This document shows, piece by piece, positions 1 through 11,684 of a stretch of 64,000 bases of DNA; the stretch's first letter is position 1; every line of letters starts with the position of its first letter. Source of the DNA: Flaccisagitta enflata (taxonomy: Eukaryota; Chaetognatha; Sagittoidea; Aphragmophora); the NCBI GenBank assembly GCA_965153355.1, contig OZ231128.1:3844001-3908000 (forward strand). Reading direction: 5' to 3'. A program made the position numbers and the translations under genes. Under the pieces are notes generated by a model, which made no database searches, was not told where the DNA came from, and was given only the letters and a program-made list of their open reading frames with translations.

Positions 1-15
1 CTAACAAAAAAAAAA

Positions 16-100
16 ATGCAGGGACTGAAAAGCTTGATGAAAAATGACCAATGCTTACAACTTTTTTCCTCACGGCGACAGCCGCCATTACTGGTACAAA
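16..100 (+). repeat. 3' end fragment of the 850-bp repeat
   Basis: Only the last ~85 bases of the family, ending CCTCACGGCGACAGCCGCCA, stand upstream of the transporter exon at 133. Confidence 0.7.
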
Positions 101-132
101 TTGCTTCAGTGGTTCCCTACTCCTCTCCTCAG

Positions 133-1082
133 AATGCGCGTCTCGCCTCCACCTCCCATCACCCCTCTCCGGCTTTAGGCCACGGACTCGCCATCATCGC
201 CGGCTTTCTCTACTCCATTGGCAGCATGGTCACTTACATATTCGGCCAAGTGGATTGGTCTTTGTACTCCATGTCTCAAGGAGGCTACATGATTATCATC
301 GCTTCCATGCTGCTATCGTTTTGTTCGTCATTAAAGATGAATTGCGGCGTTATTACGAAAATTCCCGCCCTCGCAGTGTTCACCTTATTTCTCATCTGCG
401 TTTTCGATGTGACAGGTTTGAAGAAGTGGTGTTGTTGTTGTTGTTGTTGTTGTTGTTGGCGTTGTTCTTGTTGAAATGGTTGTTGAAGTGGTTGTTGAAG
501 TTGTTGTTGTTGTTGTTGTTGGTGTTGTTGTTGTTGTTGTTGTTGAAATGATAGTTGTCATTTTTGGATTGAACAGTACAGTAATGGTCATATTCCCGTA
601 AAATATAATTGTCTGGGGAATCCAGCTATGTTGTTGTAGGGTTTGACATTCATTTTAATGTTGTTATTCAATTCAACAAACTTATGAACAGAAGTGGTCA
701 AATAAATAAGTCAGTTAGTCTTAAGTTACATGTCCATATATCCTTTAATGAGTGACCCTATATTTTTTCTCATCTTTCTACAAAAAACAAACCAGGTCGT
801 ATTGCCTCGATCATCGGTTGTCAAGTATATTCGCCTTCGTTGGTGGCTTTAGTCGGCGTCGCTCAAAACCCCATGTCTTACTCTTTAGCCGCAATCTTTC
901 TCGGGGAGACCATAGATGTCATTAAAGGTATCGGAATTGGCGTCATTTTATTGGCTATCCTCGTCACGGTCTGCTCCAATTTAAAGAAGGAAAAAGTCAA
1001 CAACGACGAAGAAGACGACGAGAAAAAGAACATCGTGGATAGGACCAATTCTTATAAGGACTTGTTAGAAGATTCACAGTGA
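133..1082 (+). CDS. C-terminal part of a multi-pass membrane transporter, EamA/SLC35-like (two exons, 5' partial)
   Basis: Two exons join in phase. Exon 133-415 follows a pyrimidine-rich tract ending CTCCTCAG and ends ACAG before GTTTGA. Exon 796-1082 follows AACCAG and stops at TGA 1080-1082. The split codon G|GT gives Gly. The peptide has hydrophobic segments GLAIIAGFLYSIGSMVTYI, YMIIIASMLLSF, IPALAVFTLFLICVF and GIGIGVILLAILVTV, then a charged cytosolic-looking tail with an acidic/Lys stretch (EEDDEKK). The motif FLGET followed by a glycine-rich last helix is typical of the second EamA repeat of drug/metabolite transporters, hence the family call; substrate is unknown. Upstream exons lie left of the window. 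The intron (416-795) holds a (TTG)n tract. The reading frame that overlaps exon 1 in another phase does not fit the splice. I am sure of a membrane protein, less sure of the family. Confidence 0.6.
421..545 (+). repeat. (TTG)n microsatellite in intron
   Basis: Interrupted TTG repeats directly after the donor at 415/416 of the transporter exon. Confidence 0.9.
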
Positions 1083-1109
1083 TTTCTTTTCTTTTTTGGG
1101 GTCTGTCTG

Positions 1110-1110
<1 letters not shown>

Positions 1111-1197
<87 letters not shown>
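1111..1197 (+). repeat. (CT)n microsatellite
   Basis: About 43 uninterrupted CT units, 30 bp beyond the transporter stop codon, so probably in its 3' UTR or just beyond. Confidence 0.95.
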
Positions 1198-1200
<3 letters not shown>

Positions 1201-1264
1201 AGTTTGATTTGAAGATGCTTTCTATTTAATCTCATAATTTCTCATTATTTCAACATCATCATCT

Positions 1265-2110
1265 GGGTTGTGTCGGGAAAAAGTTGAAGTCAGTCTTGAC
1301 TTTTTGACATATTGAAAAAAGTTTTCATTTTCTTATAGAAGAGATTGAGGAATCTCCACGACAACCATTAAGGCCTCAATGAAATTGATAGGGTAAATAA
1401 ATTCAACAAATTCTCTTTCATTTGGCATAAGCAAGTCACTCTCCACGACAAATATTTTCTAACTAAATTTTTAAAGATTTATGAAAAATTAGATAAATTT
1501 TTCAATTTGATTTATGATTTTGTGTAGGATCAATAAAGTGTTTATTCTGTGTTTATGTGAGCAGACACAAATACAAATAGACATATTTATGAGCACAGCT
1601 GCTCATCTGTGAGGGAATTTTTAGGCGTTTTAAGTAATAAACTCATAGCTCAGTCTGTCTCTTTCTGATTTCCAGATATGATAAATGACTAAATATTTTC
1701 ATACTTGTTTAAGCAAGCAATTAAAAAAAAAACAAGTCAGTGAGCAGAGCTGCTTATCTGTGCGAGCGTTCTTAAGTATTCTAGTTCATTTAGCTCATTT
1801 AGCTTGTTCTATTTCTCTGATTTTAAATAGGATAAATGAATTAATGTTTTGATTTAAGCATGCAAGTACAAGGAAGCATATCAATGAGCAAAGCTGGTTG
1901 TCTGAGTGAATTATTTGGAATATTTTAGCTCATCTAGCTCATTTGGCTCAGTCCTAATTCTCTCCAATTTTCAAAGCAATAAATACATACAATTACTTTT
2001 GATTTGATCTAATAAAGAAAAGATTTCAGTGACTGAAGATACAAGCATAGTGAAAAGTGACCACTGCTTACGACTTTTTTCCTCACGGCGACAGCCGCCA
2101 TTACTGGTAT
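1265..2110 (+). repeat. about 850-bp dispersed repeat, copy 1
   Basis: This stretch is similar along its length to 18700-19558. Both begin near TCGGGAAAAA and a short palindrome around GAAGTCAGTCTT, carry three degenerate internal units (GAGCA...GCTCATCTGTGAGG...CATTTAGCTCA...), and end in CCTCACGGCGACAGCCGCCA. Family unknown; no coding capacity seen. Confidence 0.75.
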
Positions 2111-2475
2111 TGAATGGTTTTGATAAAATCCCCTAGTCTCTATCTGAATGGAATTTTGCATTTTATATGATCAAAATGAAGATGATAAATGCTTTGTCAA
2201 AAATGAAACAAGGCCAAGAGATTTTCTTGCTTCACGTAAGACACGCTCGGCGCGATCGCGCGATAATTTTGTCAGATATATTTTTGCTCTATTTCCAGGA
2301 TTTTCAACAGTATTGTTTTCCACTGCGGATTATGAGCAGCAATCAAATCAATGCGCTCTTATAACCCAGATTTGTGGCAGGGAAACGCTCTACAATCAAC
2401 ACACTGAGAAAAAGACAGGGAATAGGAAATCGTTTTACTCAAAATTAAGTGATAAAAATTGCAAGGAGGTTCCGC

Positions 2476-2620
2476 GAAAAATTCTTAATCTGCCTCCAGA
2501 TGATTTTTTTTTTTGCATTTCCAAGAACATGGCTTCCATCTTACGTGTTTTCAGAAGAGGGCCATGTTTTTAGTTTTTTGAATTTGTCATTTTCTATGCA
2601 AATTAAGAATTTTTAGTGAA
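2476..2620. repeat. hairpin repeat related to the core of the 610-bp element
   Basis: Inverted repeat with ATTCTTAATCTGC near the left and its complement near the right, with inner arms AACATGGC/GGCCATGTT. Similar stem-loops occur at 18155-18290, 56035-56165 and inside the four 610-bp elements. Confidence 0.55.
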
Positions 2621-3102
2621 TGCAGAGGACACATCTAAAAACGGAAAAATAGGTTCTGGATGAAGCCTAAAAGTTTTCAAATAAAATTCAGGAAATTGCA
2701 TGAAGAAAGTAGGTATTCGAAAGAGAATGGTCTACCCAGGGCTTACAGTCCATGCTTTCAATTCATACTCGTTCAAGAATTGCTAAGCTTTTGCTCAAGC
2801 ATGGAGATAAAAAAATAGAGACAGAGAAAACGAAAGTATTATATGTTGTTAATAGAAGAAGCATGAAACGGTGAAAGGCCAAAAGCAGAAGTCAAATATA
2901 AGAATTAAGAAAGACGCATCTCCATCTATTCATGATATAGTAATTACTGGACTGTGGACCAGTCAGAAATACACTGTTCAATGCCAGTGTAGTTTCTGGT
3001 AGGCTTATAGCTACCATCACCTTTATTACTAAATTTCGCAAACAGAGGAGATAAAAGTGGTGAAGAAGAAGACTGCAGAAAATGAGAAGGCATCAAGTGA
3101 TG

Positions 3103-3200
3103 AACAAGGCCGGATACACGGCCACCAGTTGCGGACGGGTGGGCAGGGGCGGATATGCGCGTTTTCCCACTTTTTGACTCGTGCTCACCGACGGACCGCA
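3103..3200 (+). mobile_element. truncated Helentron-like element between direct repeats
   Basis: The left end CAAGGCCGGATACACGGCC, subterminal arm AGTTGCGGAC and GGGTGGGCAGGGGCGG are present; the 3' hairpin is missing. An ~85-bp segment (3021-3103) is repeated almost exactly right after it (3203-3285). Confidence 0.7.
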
Positions 3201-3456
3201 AACTTTATTACTAAATTTCGCAAACAGAGGAGATAAAAGTGGTGAGGAAGAAGACTGCAGAAAATGAGAAGGCATCAAATGATGAAAAATGAGAATGAGG
3301 TGTAAAGGAAAGGTGTACATGGAAGAGGATAGAGCCAAAGCCCCAACATTGAACAATGGAAAGGATAAAACAATCTCAGTCACCATAAAATATGGTCACA
3401 GAGAGAAAGAGAGAGAGATTAACAGTTGAGAGTCTCAGTCACCATAAAGGATAGTC

Positions 3457-3459
<3 letters not shown>

Positions 3460-3539
<80 letters not shown>

Positions 3540-3660
3540 GAGAGAGAGAGAGAGGAAGAGAGAGGGAGAGAGAGAGGAAGAGAGAGGGAGAGAGAGAGGA
3601 AGAGAGAGAGGGAGATAGAGAAGGAAAGAGAGAGAGAGGGAAAGAGAGAGAGAGGGTGAG
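3460..3660 (+). repeat. (AG)n microsatellite
   Basis: About 200 bp of AG repeats with GGAAGAG and GGGAGAG interruptions in the right half. Confidence 0.95.
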
Positions 3661-4097
3661 AGTGAGACATATTAGATTAACAGTGATAAAAGAGCATAAT
3701 TTGAAACATAGAAAGATTTTTGAAGAATAGTAATACCTAGAATTTTATAAATAGATCAAAATTCAATTAAGTTAAATTAAATTAAATCAAATTAAATTGA
3801 ATTAAAGGTTGTCAAGGTCATCCCCTTCTTACTACAGACCGACCGAACCTCCGGTTCGAACTGTTTTTACTGTACGGATCACTCTCCCAGCTCCGTCACT
3901 GAATCCGGAGTCGTCAGTTAGCAGTAGGTCACCGAATTCAGTAGGTCAATAAACCGAAGTTTGATGTTTTGTTTACTTTTCCTTTCGAACGTGCGAATTG
4001 GGACTCCAGAATTGCCCTCTAACATGAAAGATGATTCCACAACAAAACATGCATCTGCTTTTCTTTTCCTAACGAATTCACATTGCTCATGCTTCCT

Positions 4098-4254
4098 TTA
4101 CAAATTACAAATGAGATCAATCCCTCCTTTCCTCATCAAAAGAAGGAAAGATCGCAGATCACGATCGAGACTTGATGCCTCCTTTGCAACGTTGTTGACA
4201 ATGTCGGTGTAAATCAATTTTCTTTTAAAAAAGATTTCTTTGGTCTCAGGCTGT
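4098..4254 (-). CDS. speculative terminal exon of the coiled-coil chain
   Basis: If the GGCACAG at 4255-4261 is an acceptor, the first base A completes the AG of the preceding exon (Arg) and the frame runs 51 codons to a TAA at 4098-4100. It starts QPETKEIFFKRKLIYTDI and ends MRKGGIDLICNL. The region upstream on the coding strand is a (CA)n repeat, which is a poor pyrimidine tract. Only phase, an open frame and position support it. Confidence 0.25.
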
Positions 4255-4264
4255 CTGTGCCGTC

Positions 4265-4267
<3 letters not shown>

Positions 4268-4338
<71 letters not shown>
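4268..4338 (+). repeat. (TG)n microsatellite
   Basis: TG repeats followed by GCGCACGCGCG, a purine-pyrimidine alternation. Confidence 0.95.
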
Positions 4339-4341
<3 letters not shown>

Positions 4342-4492
4342 ACGCGCGTGTGTGTGTGTACGTGTGCATTTGTGTGCATGTTTAGGGATCGTCTGAAGGT
4401 TAACTTCGGCTTTGACCTTCGGGTCAGGACACTGCCTTAATAATTAAAATTATTATTTTTTTTTAAAGCAAAATACTTTATTTATACAAGAG

Positions 4493-4662
4493 AGTGAGAG
4501 AGAGAGAAAGAGAGAATAAGGGAGAGGGAGAGAAAGGGAGAGGAAGAGGAAGGAGAGAGAGAGAGAGATGGAGAGGGAGAGAAAGAGAAAGAGATGGAGA
4601 GGGAGAGAAAGAGAGAGAAAGGGAGAGGGAGAGGGGGAGAGAGAGAGAGGGAGAAAAAGAGG

Positions 4663-4758
<96 letters not shown>

Positions 4759-4760
4759 GA
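4493..4760 (+). repeat. (AG)n with (GACA)n microsatellite
   Basis: Compound AG repeat with AAAG/GGAG variants, ending in GACA units. Confidence 0.95.
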
Positions 4761-4806
4761 AAGAGACAGAGACAAAAATGACATATATAGAAAAAAACTG
4801 TAAAAA

Positions 4807-4922
4807 CAAGGCCAATTAGGCCAATAAGGTGCGGCGTGTGAATCGTCAAACGAATGCGTTACCAATCAACCGACCAACCGACCAACGGACACAGCCAGTT
4901 AAAGAGGTGCTTTGTCGCACCT
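4807..4922 (+). mobile_element. Helentron-like element, AGGTGCG subfamily
   Basis: Complete short copy: left end CAAGGCCAATTAGGCC, 5' arm AGGTGCG, short GACCAACC tandem repeats, and 3' hairpin AGGTGCTTTGTCGCACCT. Confidence 0.8.
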
Positions 4923-5332
4923 CAAAAACAATAAGAAAAAATATCATAAAACCAGGTATAAATATAAATAATTACAAAATAAAAATTATAAGAAAAATTA
5001 CTAAGCCTATTATTTTTTCTTCATAAGTTTATTTGAAATAAAGAAATATGTATTAAAATCTTTTTCAAAAATTAATGTTAATGAACAATATTTTATTATA
5101 TCTCCTGTTACTATTAAAAAAAGGTTTACTAGTAGATTTTGTATAAAATTTGATTTGATTTTTGTTTCTTTAACTTAACCTATCAATCTATGAAAAAAAA
5201 ATAATATAATATTTTTTTATATGAGTTTCATTTTTTGATAATTTATATCTATACCTGTTTTTAAATAATTTGTTTTGTTTCTTTTACTGTTTTTTCTCCG
5301 TATCTGTTTTGTTTCTCTCTTTTTTTTCTCTC

Positions 5333-5338
5333 TTTTTT

Positions 5339-5386
<48 letters not shown>

Positions 5387-5394
5387 TCTCTCTT
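5333..5394 (+). repeat. (CT)n microsatellite
   Basis: CT repeats with T-rich left flank. Confidence 0.9.
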
Positions 5395-5614
5395 GCATAA
5401 AAGAAAGCATTTTTTAAACATTTTTTATTCAATATAATCAAACAAAGCCAGAAACACAAAGCCGTACTCTTGTCACTTACAGATAGGCGGGGGAAATGAT
5501 GGAGAAAGTCACTGTGGCATTTAAGTTCAAGCAATGAGCTTAAAATGCTTAAAAACGCTAACCAAGGAAAAGGGGGACCAATTGACAGATAAAGCGAGGT
5601 AGCGTTGCGTAAAA

Positions 5615-5735
5615 CTAAAAAAGAATAACTTCGGTTTCTGACTTCGGTAAACTTCGGTTTCGGTTTCGGTCAGTTAGTCATTGTCAACTTCGGCTTCGGT
5701 TCGGCTTCGGTTTACCTACCTTCGGTCGACCTCTA
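5615..5735 (+). repeat. degenerate CTTCGG(TTTCGG) short tandem repeat
   Basis: Hexamer-like units TTCGGT/TTCGGC repeat directly beyond the donor of the exon at 5744 (plus-strand notation). Confidence 0.7.
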
Positions 5736-5743
5736 CTTCTTAC

Positions 5744-6093
5744 CTGAGCTTTTCAATTTCTTTTGCCATCTCCGCTTCATTGCTTTCGCTTTCGCCCCTT
5801 GATCGCCGATGATGATTGCTTCCTCTTCCTCCTGCCCCGCCTCCTCCTCCTCCGCCTCCGCTTCCACTTCCTCCTCTGTTGCTATTGTTCGAGGAGAAAT
5901 TGATGGGAATACTCTTGCTGCCGTCGCTCTCTTTTCCCGGACTTCCTCTCTCCACTGAGATCCTGACTTTCTCTCCGGGTGATTTGCGCATTTCCACAGC
6001 CAGCAACTTGAGAGGATTCAACTCTTCAGCCTCCAACTTGCGGCGCATCTCCTCCAACTCTTCGTCCTTTGCTGCAGATTCAGCCTTCAACGC
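5744..6093 (-). CDS. coiled-coil and Gly-rich exon 7 of the chain
   Basis: Acceptor CCTTCCTCCAG and donor CTCAG|GTAAGA. It enters in phase 0 and leaves in phase 2. It continues the coiled coil (ALKAESAAKDEELEEMRRKL), then has a Ser/Lys-rich segment (EKVRISVERGSPGKESDG), a Ser/Asn stretch, a Gly run (GGGGGGGGAGGRG), basic residues, and again a helical end (EAEMAKEIEKLR). The gene must go on to the left of this exon. No known family recognised. Confidence 0.7.
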
Positions 6094-6555
6094 CTGGAGG
6101 AAGGTTGGATGAACGATTGGAGTGGAAAAAGGGGAAGGAGAAGGCAAAGTGGAGGGGTAGGAGAGGAAGAACATGGAAAATTCTAAATGACTTTTAAATA
6201 GACTTTTGATTATCACATTTTGTTTGCCTTATGCAAATCCGCGTGCCCTTATTGTAAGATATTACTGTGTGATGAGTGCAACAATTCATCCTGTATAAAA
6301 CTCACACAATCATCGAAATGAGAAACATAAAATCATTTTAAGAAAAGCTGAAAAGATACGGATAAAGTGTAAGCTTTCATTACATGTACATACCTAAAAT
6401 ATGTTTTTTTTAAACATGATCAGAATTCCTTAGGTTTATACATTTACTAAATAAATCATGTAACTTTTTTTTCTATTTGATATAGAATTTTAGGTGCGTT
6501 TTAGAAAAATATAATATAGTCTAGGGTAAGGGTACTGTGCGTACTGTTGCGTTAC

Positions 6556-7239
6556 CTTAACTTGTGATTTAAAGGCGTCCGACTCGTCAAACAGTTTCTT
6601 CCACGATTCTTGACTTTGTGCTCCGGCGACTTTGGCTTCGAGCGTCGACACGACTTGTCGGAGCGCGTCTTCCGTTTGCCGACGCGATTCCAACTCGGCG
6701 CGTTTGGCGTCGGCGTCGGCGCGATGCGTGTCGACGAGCCGTTGGAGGTTGGAAGCTTCTTGCTTGGCCTCCTCCAACTGCGCCTCGCATTTGCGAAGTT
6801 TGTATTGAGACTTTTTCAGTTTGTCCGCAGTTTCTTTGAGTCGGCGTTGAAATGCGGGGTTGGCGCCATCGACGATTGACGAGGTGGCGCCATCTATCGC
6901 ACCGTCGACGATCGACGAGTCGGCGCCGGCGCCATCCTCAGTCTCCACAGCGTCGTAAGAAGAACTCCTCCTCCTCCTTATCCTATCGTTGTTATTATTT
7001 TTACTACTATTGTCAATATTGTCGTTATTTTTGCCATTAGCGTGTTCGTCGCCGTTGGTCTGCTCCGCGCTCGCGCCATCGGGAAGTTCTCTCGGCAGTT
7101 CCGTTGACTTTTCCTCCTCCTCCTCTTCTTCGCATCCTTCGTCAGACGAATGAAAGCCATTGTTATTGTTGTTGTTCATCATTTCAGAGTTTTGCAGAAT
7201 GTTGAGCATCTTCTGAACCTGATGCGACAGTTGCTCCAT
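6556..7239 (-). CDS. long coiled-coil exon 6 of the chain
   Basis: The exon has 228 codons in phase 0 at both ends, between acceptor TTGCCTACAG and donor GTTAAG|GTAACG. It starts MEQLSHQVQKMLNILQNSEM, then has an Asn run, an acidic run (CEEEEEEEK), an Asn/Asp-rich linker, the repeated IVDGAIDGATSSIVDGA segment, and about 110 residues of clear coiled coil (RRLKETADKLKKSQYKLRK; LEEAKQEASNLQRLVDTHR; ending DESDAFKSQVK). The 3' half is markedly GC-rich compared with the AT-rich introns. The opposite-strand frames here are shadows. Confidence 0.75.
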
Positions 7240-7496
7240 CTGTAGGCAAGAAACAAAAGTTATCTAGCGTCATTTTCTGCCATGGGTTGGTGTACATAGT
7301 ATTTCCGCTCTGGCTGGAATGATATCTTTGTTTCGTTTTTTTTTCTTTTTTTTTTTTCTTTTTTTTTTTATATTTCATTGTTAGTTTATACAATTATATT
7401 TGCAGTCGATTTGGGCAAAACCTGAGGTAGTGGGGTCATGTATAAAAGGAAAACAAAGCGGAATAATATTTTCAAAAAAAGTAATTAAAATTTTTT

Positions 7497-8925
7497 AGGT
7501 GCGCCATAGCACCTCTGTAAGAGGCTCTGTCTGTTGGCCGGTCGGTCGGTCGGTCACGTAACGCTCGAGTTGAAAATCTCTGAAAAAGGCGAAAATGATC
7601 GAAAATGATTCGGAAAAAACGCTAGAGCCATTTTCTAATGACATTCATTCATTCATTCATTCATTCATTCATTCATTCATTCATTCATTCATTCATTCAT
7701 TCGTTCATTTCATTCATCATATTTTTCTACGGTTAAGTCACTTCAAAACGCCTCTTTTTCATAGATCATGTTAATCGTCATTCATTCACTCCTTCATTTA
7801 TTCATTCATTCATTTATTCCTTCATTCATTTCATTCATTTTATTTTTCTACAGTTAAGTCACTTCAGAACTCATCTTTTTCATATATCATGTTATTCATT
7901 CATTCATTCATTCATTCATTCATTCATTCTTTCATTCATTCATTCATATTCATATTTATTCATATTCATTCATTCATTCCTTCATTCATATTCATTCATT
8001 CATATTCATTCATTTATATTTATTCATTCATATTCATTCATTCATCTATATTCATTCATTAATTTATTCATTCAGACATTCATTCATTCATATTCATTCA
8101 TTCATACTCATATTCATTCATTCATACTCATATTCATTCATTCATTCATTCATATTCATATTCATTCATTCATTCATTCATGTTCTTTCATTCATTTTCA
8201 TATTCATATTGATTCATATTCATTCATTTGTATTCATTCATTCATATTCATTCATTCATATTCATTCAATCATATTCATTCATTCATATTCATTCATTCA
8301 TATTCATTCATTCATATTTATTCATTCATATTCATTCATTCATATTCATTCATTCATATTCATTCATTCATATATATTCATTCATTCATATTCATTCATT
8401 CATCTATATTCATTCATTCATCTATATTCATTCATTTATTTATTCATACATTCATTCATTCATTCATTCATATTCATTCATTCATATTCATATTCAAATT
8501 CATTCATATAAGAAGCTCTGTCCGTCCGTCCATCCATCGGTCCCGCTCGAATGAAAAATCGCAAAAAATATAACACATAATCAGCTACGGTTAGGTTGGA
8601 TAGGTCTGGTGATAGGTCGGTTAGGTATTGGGATAGGTCTGATAGAGCTGGTGATAGGTCTGATAGAGCTCGGGATAGGTCTGATAGAGCTCGTGAAAGG
8701 TCTGATAGAGCTCGGGATAGGCCTGATAGAGCTTGGGATAGGTCTGATAGAGCTAGGAATGGTCTGATGGAGCTGGGGATAGCTATGGATTAATAACGTC
8801 CGGCGGGATAGGTCTGATAGAGCCAGGAATGGTCTGATAGACCTAGGGATAGGTCTGATGGAGCTAGGGATAGCTATGAATTAATAACGCTCGGCGCACC
8901 GTCTTGGCCCGTGTATCCGGCCTTG
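7497..8925 (-). mobile_element. Helentron-like element with ATTC and 20-bp minisatellite arrays
   Basis: On the minus strand the element starts CAAGGCCGGATACACGG (8925) with arm GGTGCGCC and ends with hairpin AGGTGCTATGGCGCACCT at 7497. Inside are two blocks of GTCC/GACC repeats, 860 bp of ATTC/ATTCATATTC repeats (7644-8504), and a ~20-bp minisatellite GGATAGGTCTGATAGAGCTC (8588-8882). Confidence 0.75.
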
Positions 8926-9146
8926 TTTAATTTTGATAACTATTCTATCAGTACTTTGTATATTAAAATTCCAATCATTATTTCCTTAGCTTGATGTAAA
9001 TTTCTATCATGCTTGGCCTCATTATCCCGATTCAAGACGAGATCTACTGCACATGCATTTCGCATCGCTCGCAAGAGTTGGTTTGCATGTTTGATGCCTT
9101 TGCATTTCCGATCCTCATGACATTTGATTTGTCATGTTTCAAGAGG

Positions 9147-9370
9147 GGCGTTTCTAGTCAAAGACGATCGCGTTTTGAAAGGGCCACCCGGTCGCTTACT
9201 ACGTTTGTTCGCTCGCACCGCGCACTCGCTCCGCGGCGCTACGCTCGCTTCGCTTGCTCACTCCGTTCACGAGCTCGCTCACTCACTTTGCTCACTCCCT
9301 CGTGGGACAGTTGAAATTCTTGAATATGTGTTCACGCTGTTATCGCGTTTCACGGGAACAAACGCGTAGA
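9147..9370 (+). mobile_element. GGGCG-ended MITE copy (Harbinger-like), diverged
   Basis: Starts GGGGCGTTTCTAGTCAAAG, has the GCTCACTC/GCTCGC-rich core and ends CACGGGAACAAACGCG. Same family as 30653-30967. Confidence 0.65.
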
Positions 9371-9539
9371 TATTGACCTCAGATCCTAAATCTATGTCCT
9401 TGAGAATATTCATATTTCTCTTTTATTTGCGGCCGGTCCGAAGATAGTAACAGCATGAGCTCTTGCTTGAACTAATCCGCTTGAATTTGTTCCTGAAAGA
9501 CACCTTGGCATATGCACATAACTCTGTTGATCGTATTGA

Positions 9540-9800
9540 CCAAAATTTTGAACTTCTAAGGGGCCCCTAGGGGCCCCAAAAAGCCCTTAATGAGGATTTT
9601 TTTTCGAAAAAAAAAGTGGGGCTCATTTGATAGGAAATTGCTTGATTCGCCTAGATCCAAAATCCTGTAATTTCACTTTTTTCAAAAAAACTTAGAAAAT
9701 TTTTGAGTCGGCCATATTTCAAAATAAAGTCTAAAGATTCTCCTGGAATTCTTTTAGTTTGATATGGTTCAAACAAATGATCATAACTTCTAAAGTATTT
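9540..9800. other. unassigned AT-rich stretch with a GC palindrome
   Basis: AGGGGCCCCTAGGGGCCCC at 9559-9578 is a strong palindrome in otherwise AT-rich DNA. No gene seen. Confidence 0.4.
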
Positions 9801-9947
9801 GAGCCAGAACCTTGAAATTTGAAACGTGCATTATTGAAAGCGCTGAGTAGGTCCATGCAAAAGATTGAGTTACTGACTGACCTAGGAAAATTTTCGAGTC
9901 TAAGTCTACAAACGCGTTTTCGGCGCTCACTAGAAACACGCCCCTAC

Positions 9948-10085
9948 CTTGGCATTTCCTATTCCCGCGTTGTCTTCGGCCTCGGTTGTCTTTTGCAGAG
10001 TCTTGACGCATTTTTCCAGACCGAAAACTCTTTGCTGCAATTTGGAGATTTCCCGTTCTCGATCGATGACACTTTCTTCAGCCAT
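9948..10085 (-). CDS. coiled-coil exon 5 of the chain
   Basis: This 46-codon exon is in phase 0 at both ends, between acceptor TGACTCCAG and donor GCCAAG|GTAGGG. It reads MAEESVIDREREISKLQQ and on through FGLEKCVKTLQK, with hydrophobic residues spaced as in coiled coil. The first codon happens to be ATG, so it could also serve as an internal start. A fragment of the GGGCGTGTTTCTAGT-type transposon lies directly beyond the donor (about 9905-9947). Confidence 0.65.
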
Positions 10086-10235
10086 CTGGAGTCACAATCA
10101 AGCCACTGGATTACTACCAATAAAGGCAGCTATCGCCTACCGGAAAAAAGTCGTAAATGGGAGTCTTTTTTTTTTCAGTGCATGTTCTCCTGTGTGCGTA
10201 TCTCATGCTGTCTGGTTGACTGCCTGTCTGTTTTT

Positions 10236-10329
10236 AGTTACGGACACGCAACTCTGTAAAAGGCTTTGTCCGTCCGTTGGTCCGTTGGTGAGCACAAGTC
10301 GAAAAGAGGAAAAACGAGCGTTTTTAAGC

Positions 10330-10375
<46 letters not shown>

Positions 10376-10409
10376 TGTTTGTGTTTGTGTTTGTGTTTGT
10401 GTTTGTGTT

Positions 10410-10462
<53 letters not shown>

Positions 10463-10570
10463 ATGAGCCGTTGTAAAGCTTTTTGTGTGTGTGTCTGCGT
10501 AGGAAAGGGTGTTGGGTGTGCATGGGGGTTGGTTGCCCCTGCCCACCCGTCCGTTACCCCGCGTCACTTG
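10236..10570 (-). mobile_element. Helentron-like element with (TG)n core
   Basis: On the minus strand: left end CAAGTGACGCGGGG, then the GGACGGGTGGGCAGGGG block, CA repeats (10331-10459), GACG-type repeats, and 3' hairpin AGTTGCGTGTCCGTAACT. Confidence 0.7.
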
Positions 10571-10633
10571 TTGTTATTCAATCTCTGTCTCACAGTGTCT
10601 CTTTTTCCCTCTCCGTTTCTGTCTTCCTCAGTC

Positions 10634-10885
<252 letters not shown>

Positions 10886-10999
10886 ATTGACAGGTAAATT
10901 CAATGAAACGATTGTTAATGCCAAAAATAATCACTTTCATTGGCCAACTCCGGAGAACAAACTTATTGACATTGCAAAGAAAGCAAAAGCGGAGTTTTA

Positions 11000-11055
11000 G
11001 TCACGCGCTACGCGACTCTACACCCCGCTTTGTCCGTTGGTTGGTTGGTTGATTG
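11000..11055 (-). mobile_element. 3' fragment of Helentron-like element
   Basis: Hairpin AGTCACGCGCTACGCGACT followed by CTCTACACCCCGCTTTGTCC and GGTT repeats; the other end is not seen. Confidence 0.6.
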
Positions 11056-11510
11056 GTACAATACCAAAAAGGTGAATGAATGACCGAATGTAACATCTGT
11101 TACATAATTATTGTCACACACATGTGTTTTCACTATTTTTAGACAGTCAATATTGTTTAGCTTTAATCTTTTAAACGAATGAAGCTAGATTGGTCTCATT
11201 TCAAAGATCTTTCTAAGATTTTTCTAACCGTCACCAATTTTCAGCAAATCCATTGAAAAACAATTGAGCTATAAGCTACAAAAAAGTGGATGAAAATGTG
11301 TAAAACATCGTTAAGGGTTTTTCTTATTGACACCCTTTACTGTACCTGCATGGGCTTAAATCTCTTTCTGCTTCTAGCATATTTGATAATAAGTATTTAG
11401 CTATCTCCAGTAAAAATTTCAAGACTTTTGGACAAAATCTTGGGCAGTTTTTCCTCTTTTTATGTTGTGACGATAATTATATAACAGAGGTTATGAATGA
11501 ATAAATGTTT

Positions 11511-11567
11511 ATATGTATGTATGTATGCATGTATGTATGTATGTATGTATGTATGTATGTATGTATA
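11511..11567 (+). repeat. (ATGT)n microsatellite
   Basis: ATGT units with one GCATG interruption, in the intron between the exons at 11685 and 10085. Confidence 0.9.
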
Positions 11568-11684
11568 ATTATTTAAGATGAACATCATTGTTACAGAACG
11601 CACCATCTGTTGAACGATGGCTAAAACGATTGGCACTGGTACTCCAATAAACATTCGGATTTTGTGAACTAACTTAGAACTAAC

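Noticed and set aside
5615-5735. Telomere-like TTCGGT repeats
   Set aside because: Degenerate hexamers in an intron; not a known telomere unit and too irregular.
7644-8554. Possible CRISPR-like array from regular ATTC/CATATTC repeats
   Set aside because: Plain microsatellite with 4-10 bp units and no spacers, in a eukaryotic transposon.
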